Below are positions 1 through 7,422 of a stretch of 64,000 bases of DNA, piece by piece. The DNA lies in assembly GCA_900230115.1 (NCBI GenBank), contig LT907983.1:5130774-5194773 (forward strand). The letters run 5' to 3'. Numbering within the stretch: the stretch's first letter is position 1; each line of letters starts with the position of its first letter. Origin of the DNA: Spirosomataceae bacterium TFI 002. Its GTDB lineage: Bacteria; Bacteroidota; Bacteroidia; Cytophagales; Spirosomataceae. Under the pieces are notes generated by a model. It saw only the letters and a list, made by a program, of their open reading frames with translations. It made no database searches and was not told the DNA's origin. The translations under genes were made by a program, and so were the position numbers.

Positions 1-369
1 AACCCGAATTTTGTAAATGCGGCTGCAGGAAACCTGCAACTACAAAACAACAGCCCAGCCATAGATGCAGGAACAAATGCGGAAATCTCTTTCATCACGG
101 ATATTATTGGTCAAAAACATATCAATGTACCCGACATGGGAGCGTATGAAAACCCATGCTCGAAAATTCAAAACATTACCTCAGTGGTAAATATTACTAC
201 TGGAAAGTATAGGTCGTTTGCTGCCGTGCAAACACTCTCAGCCGCCAATACAATCAACCCAGTATCCAACGTGTATTACCAAGCAGGAGAAAGCATTTTG
301 CTCACGCCCGGTTTTGAAGTAAAAAGTAATAATGTTTTTGAGGCGGTGATTGCGGATGGGTGTCCTTGA
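1..369 (+). CDS. C-terminal end of a secreted surface protein (choice-of-anchor Q-like plus 3-coathanger domain), 5' truncated
   Basis: The frame is open from base 1, so the gene starts outside the window; only about 122 codons are visible. The first part has the pattern NPNFVNAAAGNLQLQ..SPAIDAG, then DMGAYE, typical of the end of a right-handed parallel beta-helix (choice-of-anchor Q) domain in secreted Bacteroidota proteins. The last 60 residues (AANTINPVSNVYYQAGESI, then LTPGFEV and VFEAVI) match the 3-coathanger stack pattern that ends many exported Bacteroidota proteins. A second copy of this C-terminal domain ends the 1985-residue adhesin near 34.1 kb. Both proteins are followed by a LytTR-only regulator. 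The N-terminal function cannot be seen; a polysaccharide-binding or surface-adhesion role is inference. Confidence 0.8.
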   Translation, partial: NPNFVNAAAGNLQLQNNSPAIDAGTNAEISFITDIIGQKHINVPDMGAYENPCSKIQNITSVVNITTGKYRSFAAVQTLSAANTINPVSNVYYQAGESILLTPGFEVKSNNVFEAVIADGCP

Positions 370-410
370 TGCAGTGAACATTGGGCTGTCAGCTGTCAGC
401 TTTCGACATT

Positions 411-611
411 TCGACAAGCTCACCGCAGACATTTCGACAAGCTTAACTAGACAAAACTTTGTGTCTTTGGGTCTTTGTGATTCAGTTTTTATTAGTGGGT
501 CGACAAGCTCACCGCAGACATTACGACAAGCTTAACTAGACAAAACTTCGTGTCTTTGGGTCTTTGTGGTTCAGTTTTTATTAGCGGTTCGACAAACTCA
601 CTGCAGGCATT
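411..611. repeat. 89-bp tandem direct repeat, 2.26 copies
   Basis: Two full units (411-499 and 500-588) plus a 23-base partial third (589-611) repeat with a period of exactly 89 bp and few mismatches. Each unit contains TCGACAAGCTCACCGCAGAC, a second CGACAAGCTTAACTAG, and a GTGTCTTTGGGTCTTTGTG stretch. The words CGACAAGCT and GTCTTTGTG resemble short interspersed intergenic repeats common in Bacteroidota genomes, from general knowledge. No convincing gene lies between 370 and 787. The short open frames over the repeat are repeat translations. Confidence 0.9.
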
Positions 612-657
612 AAAAAAAATGTAAATCAAATTAATCTAAAATATAAAGAGAAAAGAT

Positions 658-724
658 AAATGGGTGTCACCCATTTTACATTTTGGGTGTCACCCTTTTT
701 TGCAATATTCCACCCTTTTGGGTG
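658..724. promoter_or_regulatory. Cluster of GGGTG/CACCC dyads, candidate operator
   Basis: TGGGTGTCACCC occurs twice (661-672 and 684-695), 23 bp apart or about two helical turns. The first sits in the near-perfect palindrome AAATGGGTGTCACCCATTT (658-676). A third dyad, CACCCTTTTGGGTG (711-724), abuts the proposed -33 element. The spacing suits a dimeric DNA-binding protein; LytTR domains classically bind paired sites about 21-22 bp apart. The dyads precede a LytTR gene, so autoregulation is possible. Related GGG/ACC arrangements lie near 14002 and 27112. Confidence 0.55.
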
Positions 725-756
725 ATTGACGGGCGATTGTTAATGTTCTAGCTTTG
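725..756 (+). promoter_or_regulatory. Predicted Bacteroidota promoter for the LytTR/tail-fibre operon
   Basis: ATTG at 725-728 and TAGCTTTG at 749-756 are separated by 20 bases. They match the Bacteroidota sigma-A consensus (TTTG, 19-21 bases, TAnnTTTG). Transcription would begin near 762, leaving a leader of about 25 bases before the ATG at 788. Confidence 0.6.
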
Positions 757-787
757 GAAAATACTTTACAACTTAAAGTCGATAGCT

Positions 788-1114
788 ATGAAAACAAAGC
801 CTAAAATTATAGATTCAGTAAAGCCTGAATTATTAAACCAACTCGAGGCAGTCTCCAATTATACCTACCTAACCTACACTGATGGAAGTCGACAACTGTC
901 TTCATACAGTCTAAAGGTGTTTGCAGAAATATTTACTCCAAAAGATTTTATAAGGATTAATAGGTCATTACTTGTAAATAGGTCTTTTGTGAAAAAATAT
1001 ATAAAGGCAGGTGGCAAGGAGTACTTACAATTAAAAAATGACCAAACTTTTATTATACCTAGACGAAAAACAGAAAGTCTGAAGCTAGACTTCCCGAGCA
1101 TTTTTAATAATTAA
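788..1114 (+). CDS. LytTR-domain DNA-binding protein (stand-alone)
   Basis: This 108-residue protein consists almost entirely of one LytTR DNA-binding domain. It shows the LEAVSNYTYLTYTDG opening, the FIRINRSLLVNRSFV core and the QTFIIPRRKTESLK end typical of the family. There is no receiver or membrane domain, so no phosphorylation input is visible; it may bind DNA constitutively or through a partner. It starts 17 bp before the tail-fibre-like gene, so the two are almost certainly co-transcribed. GGGTG dyads and a good promoter lie just upstream. A paralogous LytTR-only gene follows the large adhesin at 34260, suggesting dedicated regulators for surface-protein loci. The target is inference. 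Confidence 0.88.
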   Translation: MKTKPKIIDSVKPELLNQLEAVSNYTYLTYTDGSRQLSSYSLKVFAEIFTPKDFIRINRSLLVNRSFVKKYIKAGGKEYLQLKNDQTFIIPRRKTESLKLDFPSIFNN

Positions 1115-1131
1115 ACCATAAACTGAAACAT

Positions 1132-3906
1132 ATGAAAACGAAACATTTACTCCTCTCACTTTTGATTTTAATGGGTGGATCGTTATCTGCCCAAATGTTT
1201 GTCACAGATCCCAATGACGGTTCGTTGACAATCACACCCAAAGGCGTAACAACGGCTAGAACAGCTGCTCCGGGAGGAGCTGCGGTTAAAGATCCAAGCA
1301 ATACTGCTTTTGGATATTATCCTTTTTCATTAATGACAACAGGTCAGTTTAATACTGCAATGGGATTGTCATCTTCGTACTTTATTACATCAGGAAATGC
1401 GAATAGTTCTTTTGGTATTGCCTCTTTGCGGTCAAACACAATAGGGAATTTCAATACTGGCTTAGGTGCCTATGCATTATTCAATAGTGTAGGAACCTCA
1501 AAAAATACTGCTGTGGGTTATCATTCAATGTACAATGCAAACGATTCTCCATCTGCAACTGATGGATTCAATACAGCTATGGGTTATGAGGCCTTAAAAG
1601 GAAGCGTCACGCCAGCAAATAATACCGGAACTGGGAATACAGCAATCGGTAGCGTATCAATGAAAAGTAATACAAGCGGTAGCGGAAACACTTCAACAGG
1701 ACACGCATCATTGTCAAGCAATAGTACAGGAAATTATAATACTGCCTTTGGACAGGAAGCGTTATATTCAAATTCTACCGGTTGGAGCAATACAGCCATT
1801 GGTTTTAAATCGCTTTACAATAATAATGGAGCACATAGAAGTACAGCAGTAGGTTTTGAAGCGATGTTTAATGCTAATAATACTTCTTCATTCATCAATA
1901 CATTTAATACGGCAATTGGTACCTCTGCTCTAAAAGGAAGTTCAACACCCGCGAACAACACTGGTCGTTATAACACAGCTGTTGGGGATGAAGCAATGTA
2001 TAACAATACCTCGGGAGACTATAATGTAGCTGTTGGAAAAGATGCCCTAGTAAGTAACACAAGTGGAGGATTTAATATAGCAGTTGGTCCAGGAGCGTTA
2101 GCATCAAATACTTCTGGTAATGATAACGTAGGTTTTGGTAATCAAGCCGGCGGAGCAATTACTACAGGTACCGGAAATACAGCAATTGGAGAAAGTAGCT
2201 TATTTAGTAGCAAAGGTAATTCTCGTAGTACAGCCATAGGTTCTCAATCTATGCTGAATGCAGATAACAGAACATCAGGCATTGTTACTAATAATACTGC
2301 AGTAGGGTTTAGGTCATTACGAGGAAGCGGTACACCAGCCGACAATACGGGAACTGAGAATACAGCAATTGGAAGCGATGTAATGAATGTAAATACAAGC
2401 GGTAGCGGAAACACGTCAACAGGACATGCATCATTATCAGGCAATAGTACTGGAAATTATAATACCGCCTTTGGACAGGAAGCGTTATTTTCGAATTCAA
2501 CCGGCTGGAGTAATACTGCCATTGGTTTTAAATCGCTTTACAATAATAACGGAGCACATAGAAGTACAGCAGTAGGTTTTGAAGCGATGTTTAATGCTAA
2601 TAATACTTCTTCATTCATCAATACATATAATACGGCAATTGGTACCTCTGCACTAAAAGGTAGTGCAACTCCAGCAAATAATACAGGGCAATACAATACG
2701 GCTGTTGGAGATGAAGCTTTAATGGGAATAACTTCAGGAAATTCAAATTCAGCAGTTGGTAGTCGTGCTTTACAAGTAAATAGCTCAGGTCAGTACAATG
2801 TAGCAATGGGTCAAGATGCTTTAGGCTTGAACACAACTGGTTTTGACAATACCGCTTTAGGTTACCAAGCATTAAGTGGAAATGTTGGAGGCCAAAGGAG
2901 TACTGCCGTTGGTCGCTTGGCCATGCAATTAATGAATAACAGCTCAATTTCTGGAAACACAGCAGTTGGAAATGAAGCTTTAAGAGGTAGTGTAATTTAT
3001 GGCAACAATATAGGAACAAATAATACGGCTGTTGGACATGAGGCAGGCATGAACAACTCGAACGGATCTGAAAATACGAGTATGGGGTCAGGCTCTTTGA
3101 AGCAAAACCAAATAGGTAACTTTAATACAGCATTTGGAAAGTCTGCCTTGGCAGTCTCTAATACAAACGATAACTCAGCTTTTGGTTCAGACGCCTTAAA
3201 GTCAAATTCATCAGGTGAAGGCAATAGCTCATTTGGCCGCCGAAGCCTTGAAAATTCAACGGGAAGCTCTAATACTGCAGTTGGTCACACTGCTGGAAAT
3301 AGCTTAGTTGCTGGTAATCATAATACATTTGTGGGAATGGGTGCTGGATTCTTCCAAACATCTGGCTCAAATAATACAGCAATTGGAAACAATGCACAGG
3401 TACCTATCAGTACAGGAAGTAATCAAGTAAGAATTGGCGATGCTACTGTAACCTACGCCGGTGTACAAGTAGCTTGGACAGTAACCTCAGACAGAAGATG
3501 GAAAGAAGATATTCAAACCAGCCCACTAGGATTAGACTTTATCAAAGAGGTTGAGCCAGTATTGTATCACAGAAAGGGAAATGAGAAAAAAGAGCAGGAG
3601 TTTGGTGTGATAGCTCAGGATCTGGAAAAAGTTCTTGCCAAGCACGGTTATACAGAGGAAGATTTAGGCATGCTTACTAAAGACGATAAGGGCTTCTATT
3701 CTGTTAGATACAATGACCTTATAGCACCGCTTATTAAGGCTGTGCAAGAGCAACAAAACTTAATTGAAAAACTTACAAAAGATAATATAAGCTTAAGATC
3801 AAACAATGCTGAGTTATCGGAACAAATCAATTCTATTGTTGCTAGACTAGACCAACTTGATGGCCAATCTAATTCAAAAGAGTCAACAAGAAATACTGAA
3901 AAGTAA
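1132..3906 (+). CDS. Secreted tail-fibre-like protein with head-type repeats and C-terminal S74 chaperone domain
   Basis: This 924-residue protein opens with a signal peptide (residues 1-20, ending SLSAQ). Residues about 50-770 are low-complexity repeats built from NTAIGxxAL/NTAVGxxAL words, the pattern of YadA-like head repeats that form a trimeric beta-prism. From about residue 784, SDRRWKEDI starts a peptidase S74 (endosialidase chaperone) domain; Ser786 is the expected self-cleavage residue. The end (NLIEKLTKDNISLRSNNAEL) is a coiled coil. In phage tail fibres this domain drives trimerisation and is then released. Here the protein is chromosomal, has a Sec signal and no phage neighbours, so a surface fibre or adhesin is likely. 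The repeats include a near-identical block duplicated 723 bp apart. No T9SS domain is visible, so the export route past the periplasm is unknown. Confidence 0.88.
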   Translation: MKTKHLLLSLLILMGGSLSAQMFVTDPNDGSLTITPKGVTTARTAAPGGAAVKDPSNTAFGYYPFSLMTTGQFNTAMGLSSSYFITSGNANSSFGIASLRSNTIGNFNTGLGAYALFNSVGTSKNTAVGYHSMYNANDSPSATDGFNTAMGYEALKGSVTPANNTGTGNTAIGSVSMKSNTSGSGNTSTGHASLSSNSTGNYNTAFGQEALYSNSTGWSNTAIGFKSLYNNNGAHRSTAVGFEAMFNANNTSSFINTFNTAIGTSALKGSSTPANNTGRYNTAVGDEAMYNNTSGDYNVAVGKDALVSNTSGGFNIAVGPGALASNTSGNDNVGFGNQAGGAITTGTGNTAIGESSLFSSKGNSRSTAIGSQSMLNADNRTSGIVTNNTAVGFRSLRGSGTPADNTGTENTAIGSDVMNVNTSGSGNTSTGHASLSGNSTGNYNTAFGQEALFSNSTGWSNTAIGFKSLYNNNGAHRSTAVGFEAMFNANNTSSFINTYNTAIGTSALKGSATPANNTGQYNTAVGDEALMGITSGNSNSAVGSRALQVNSSGQYNVAMGQDALGLNTTGFDNTALGYQALSGNVGGQRSTAVGRLAMQLMNNSSISGNTAVGNEALRGSVIYGNNIGTNNTAVGHEAGMNNSNGSENTSMGSGSLKQNQIGNFNTAFGKSALAVSNTNDNSAFGSDALKSNSSGEGNSSFGRRSLENSTGSSNTAVGHTAGNSLVAGNHNTFVGMGAGFFQTSGSNNTAIGNNAQVPISTGSNQVRIGDATVTYAGVQVAWTVTSDRRWKEDIQTSPLGLDFIKEVEPVLYHRKGNEKKEQEFGVIAQDLEKVLAKHGYTEEDLGMLTKDDKGFYSVRYNDLIAPLIKAVQEQQNLIEKLTKDNISLRSNNAELSEQINSIVARLDQLDGQSNSKESTRNTEK
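1681..2683 (+). repeat. Long internal duplication within the tail-fibre-like gene
   Basis: Bases about 1681-1960 and 2404-2683 encode almost the same 93 residues, offset by 723 bp (241 codons). The first third of the block differs at many third positions. A stretch of roughly 75 bases (GGAGCACATAGAAGTACAGC onward, to CATCAATACA) is identical in both copies. That contrast suggests recombination or gene conversion between the copies, not uniform divergence. Confidence 0.8.
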
Positions 3907-3931
3907 TAATTAAATTTTGTTTTCTGCATAC

Positions 3932-3969
3932 ATCATCCGATTTGGGGAAGTCGGGTGATTTTGCTTTAT
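3932..3969 (+). terminator. Rho-independent-type terminator after the tail-fibre-like gene
   Basis: ATCATCCGATT (3932-3942) pairs with AAGTCGGGTGAT (3948-3959), allowing G-T pairs, around a short G-rich loop. A T-rich tail (TTTTGCTTT) follows. Confidence 0.65.
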
Positions 3970-4067
3970 AATACTGTTTGTTTTAGGTATATGAATAGAT
4001 GATTTTGTCTCTCAGGCAGTCATAGTTTTATAAAAAAAACTAAATTTGGCAAAAGCGACTTAATCAT

Positions 4068-7055
4068 CTGAGAAATAAACCTTTAAATCGATTCACAAAT
4101 AGACCTAGACATTTCTGGGTAGCAATTGTATTATTTACACTATGTTTTGAGGGTTCTTTTGCACAAGGGTATCAGGTAAAAATACTAACAGAAAAAGAAG
4201 GATTAAGTAGCAATTCACAATGGAGTCCCAATTCCCTATGTGAGGACAAGTTTGGTTTTATTTGGCTCATAAATATGGGTGGATTGGACCGATATGATGG
4301 TTACAGTATTAAATCCTACAGAGGTCTTGCACATAACAACAGAGACCTTAGTTACAGACAACTCTCTTCCATTGCGGAAGGTCATAATGGAGACTTGCTA
4401 CTTGGAACGCAAGAGGAGGGTCTCATCTATTTTGATAGGAGAAAAGAAACCTTTGAACCCATACATCATATCATTGTAGGAAATGATTCTATTCGTTTAG
4501 GTCAAATAAATGCAATTAGAAAAAAGGGAGAAAACGAATTAATTATAGCCACCGCTTTTCAAGGTATATACAAACTTAATTTGGATTCTCGGGTATATTG
4601 TAGTGTCGCTATCAACCATCCAAAGTTTTCATCAGCATCGGTCAATAACTTAGTTATTACGAGTAATGGGCGTATAGCTTTAAGTTCTACAAGTGGAGTT
4701 TTTGTAGAGAATGAATTTGGAGATTTTGAACTTTTTCCAATCGATAGAAACAACTTTATCAAATATATAATTGAGCTTCCCGATGGAAATTTGCTAGCTA
4801 GACCACAAAATAAACCAGTTGACTTTTTACTCGACCTTGATACCAAAACGGTGAAGAGACGCAAAAACTCTAATGACCTCTTACCTTGTTGTGGTATAAC
4901 GGACTCGAACGGTGCTTTTTGGCTAAATAATGAAGATGGTTCTATCACTAAGACAATTGGTGAAAATGAATCGAATTTTAATATTAACACGAAATTTCAA
5001 GGTATGAATTTTCCCGTTTGTGCCTTGGACATGTTGCAAACAGACCGAGGAAGAATATTTTTTGTCTCATATATGGGAGCAGGAAGCTTTTCCTTAGAAG
5101 AGCCAGCAATAAAGAAATTTATCAAAGACACTGTATCTGTGTTTCATTTTTTTGATGGGGACTTGTATTTTGCATCAGGTAATACACTTTATAAACATAC
5201 AGAAAAAGGAAAGCAAAAAATTCTAGAAAGCTCACCTCAACATGCTAAGTATGGAATATTGAATTTCCATAAAGATAGAAATGGAGAATATTGGGTTGGT
5301 CATATCTCCGAAAACAGCTTTGCGAGCCATTTTGATAAAAACGGAAAACTTATAGGTGAAACTTACCCATCGAGCCTTAGTACGCAATATTTAGAGCTAG
5401 ACAGTGGAGTTCTTACTGTGGGGAATGAAATTAAAGGCGATATTGAAAGCAAAAAGAAGTACAAATTTATTGGCGACCTATACCAGCGAATAACAGGCAA
5501 AAAATACCCCAACTTTAGAGTTAAGTATTATACACAACTTAAGAATGGCGAAATATGGATTGCCACTTTCTCCGATGGTGTATATATAATAGATAAAGAT
5601 AAAAAAGGAGTTAGAACACTTCCAATTGACAAGAATGGAAATGGGAAGTTGAACAGTAACAATCCTTACTATATATATGAACACTCCAGTGGCAAAGTCT
5701 TAATCTCTACGGAGCTCGGAATAAATATATGGGATCCTCTTACTGGTAAGTTTTCTTACTTAAATGAGCAAATAGAGAAGTATGTGCTGGATGTTAGGGG
5801 AATGGTAGAGGATGCCAACCAAACTATATGGATGGTTACCTTTAACAGTTTTTATTCATACAATTTAGCAACTAACGAGTTAAAAGAGTTTCCAGTAAGT
5901 GAAGACATTTACATTGATACTCAAGAACCCACCGATTTACATTTTACCAAGAATGGAGAAATCTTGTTTCAAGGATTTAATCATATCTATGCTTTTCATC
6001 CATCCTCTTTAATGGCTGTGGAGCCACCTGTGGATGTTCTTTTTACTGATGTTTTTGTAAATCGAAGTAAAATATATCCTTCAGACTCCAGTCATATTTT
6101 AACACAATCCATACTTTTTCAAAAGAGTTTCGAGGCTTCTTTTGATCATAGAAATATTGGCTTCTCATTTGTTTCTATAGGTGGATCGGAGAATAATATT
6201 TCTTACTACTATAGACTTATAGGAGAAAATGAAGAATGGGTAGAAGCCAAAAGCGAAAGAGAAGTACATTATTCTAGTTTGAGTCCAGGTAAATACATAT
6301 TTGAGGTTAAAGCAAAAGGAGGTACGGGTTTATGGACAGCCAATACACCTCAAATAGAGTTCACTATTTTACCACCGTGGTACGAAACATGGGTAGCATA
6401 CATGCTATATTTTATGGGGGCAGCTTTTATAATTTATTTCATTTATAGGCTTAGAGTAAAACAACTCCTTAAGTATAGGGACCTTCGCGTAAAAGTATCA
6501 AGTGATTTACATGATGATGTGGGTTCTCTGCTTACAGGTGTTTCTCTAAAATCACAATTGCTTGCCATGAATAAATCTGGTAAAGAGAAGAAAATTCTAA
6601 ACGACTTAAGTGAATTAAGCCAAAAAGCAATGGAACAAATGCGTGATATTGTGTGGGCACTTGATGCACGCAAGGATAGCATCGATGATTTGAAACTTCG
6701 CATGATTGACTTCGCAGAGCAGAATCTTACTTTGAAAAACATAAAATACAAAATCGAAGTAAAAACTATGCCTGGGTTGAAAGGTATAAACCCGGAACAA
6801 AGGCAAAATATCTATTACATTTTTAAGGAAGCAGTTACCAACATCCTTAAACACTCTAATGCCAGCCACGTAAATGTTTTTGTTCAAAAAAATGCAAAAA
6901 ACACAACTTTCATTATTCATGATAACGGAATTGTGACTGATGATATTAAGCTTTCTGGCCAGGGACTATCCAATATACAAATGAGGGTAGAAAGGCTAAA
7001 TGGTAAAGTAATATTTGACAGCTCGAAAGGATTTAAAATTAGTATTCAATACTGA
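4068..7055 (+). CDS. Two-component regulator propeller sensor histidine kinase (HisKA_3 family), uncertain non-ATG start
   Basis: The protein has Reg_prop beta-propeller repeats, a Y_Y_Y-type immunoglobulin domain (SYYYRLIGENEEW), one membrane helix (YMLYFMGAAFIIYFIYRL), a HisKA_3 dimerisation helix with LHDDVGS, and an HATPase domain ending GQGLSNIQMRVERLNG. The phospho-acceptor is His746 when counted from the ATG at 4275. That ATG is too late: the open frame continues back to 4044 and encodes a signal peptide (FWVAIVLFTLCFEGSFAQ) and the usual first propeller strand (LSSNSQWSPNSLCEDKFGFI). No ATG, GTG or TTG exists in this stretch. CTG at 4068 is my choice; ATT at 4044 is the other option. 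Unlike Bacteroides hybrid sensors, it has no receiver or DNA-binding domain, so it needs a separate regulator. Its position just before susC suggests it senses the sugar that this locus imports. Confidence 0.8.
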   Translation: MRNKPLNRFTNRPRHFWVAIVLFTLCFEGSFAQGYQVKILTEKEGLSSNSQWSPNSLCEDKFGFIWLINMGGLDRYDGYSIKSYRGLAHNNRDLSYRQLSSIAEGHNGDLLLGTQEEGLIYFDRRKETFEPIHHIIVGNDSIRLGQINAIRKKGENELIIATAFQGIYKLNLDSRVYCSVAINHPKFSSASVNNLVITSNGRIALSSTSGVFVENEFGDFELFPIDRNNFIKYIIELPDGNLLARPQNKPVDFLLDLDTKTVKRRKNSNDLLPCCGITDSNGAFWLNNEDGSITKTIGENESNFNINTKFQGMNFPVCALDMLQTDRGRIFFVSYMGAGSFSLEEPAIKKFIKDTVSVFHFFDGDLYFASGNTLYKHTEKGKQKILESSPQHAKYGILNFHKDRNGEYWVGHISENSFASHFDKNGKLIGETYPSSLSTQYLELDSGVLTVGNEIKGDIESKKKYKFIGDLYQRITGKKYPNFRVKYYTQLKNGEIWIATFSDGVYIIDKDKKGVRTLPIDKNGNGKLNSNNPYYIYEHSSGKVLISTELGINIWDPLTGKFSYLNEQIEKYVLDVRGMVEDANQTIWMVTFNSFYSYNLATNELKEFPVSEDIYIDTQEPTDLHFTKNGEILFQGFNHIYAFHPSSLMAVEPPVDVLFTDVFVNRSKIYPSDSSHILTQSILFQKSFEASFDHRNIGFSFVSIGGSENNISYYYRLIGENEEWVEAKSEREVHYSSLSPGKYIFEVKAKGGTGLWTANTPQIEFTILPPWYETWVAYMLYFMGAAFIIYFIYRLRVKQLLKYRDLRVKVSSDLHDDVGSLLTGVSLKSQLLAMNKSGKEKKILNDLSELSQKAMEQMRDIVWALDARKDSIDDLKLRMIDFAEQNLTLKNIKYKIEVKTMPGLKGINPEQRQNIYYIFKEAVTNILKHSNASHVNVFVQKNAKNTTFIIHDNGIVTDDIKLSGQGLSNIQMRVERLNGKVIFDSSKGFKISIQY

Positions 7056-7422
7056 TGAAATTCAACTAGCTTGAATCATGTTTTTACTTCAAAAAGTAAT
7101 AAAATAGATGAGTGTGCGGTAGCATTTGCTATTCATCTCGGAAAAAAGACCCTCCAATTTTTCAAAGATTTCTATTATTTTTTGTTGAATTGTGACTATT
7201 TCTTCAAAAGACTTAAAATAAATCATCATTAAATGAAGTATTTATTGTATTATGTAAAGAAATTAGTTGTGGTAAAACGTACCAGAAGCTACTATAATAC
7301 AGAATGGCAATTTATTTATCAATTAGGGTTAATAACGTATCATTCTGCTTTTGTTTAAGGCGGTATCTTTATCAGGATTTAATTATTTTATTAAACTATT
7401 CTAACATTTTAACAACCTTACT
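7056..7422. other. Intergenic region upstream of susC
   Basis: This AT-rich stretch of 367 bases has no convincing gene. It must carry the susC control region. I found no clean TAnnTTTG box; TATCTTTA at 7364-7371 is the nearest match. The small frame running from 7304 into susC is a shadow. Confidence 0.6.

Noticed and set aside
411-611. Possible CRISPR array or coding repeats
   Set aside because: The units are 89 bp with no constant-repeat/variable-spacer structure, and the short frames across them are translations of the repeat with stops between.
2618-3019. Minus-strand gene inside the tail-fibre-like gene
   Set aside because: It is a shadow of the repetitive coding sequence; its Leu/His/Gln-rich composition follows from the antisense of the NTAIG repeats.
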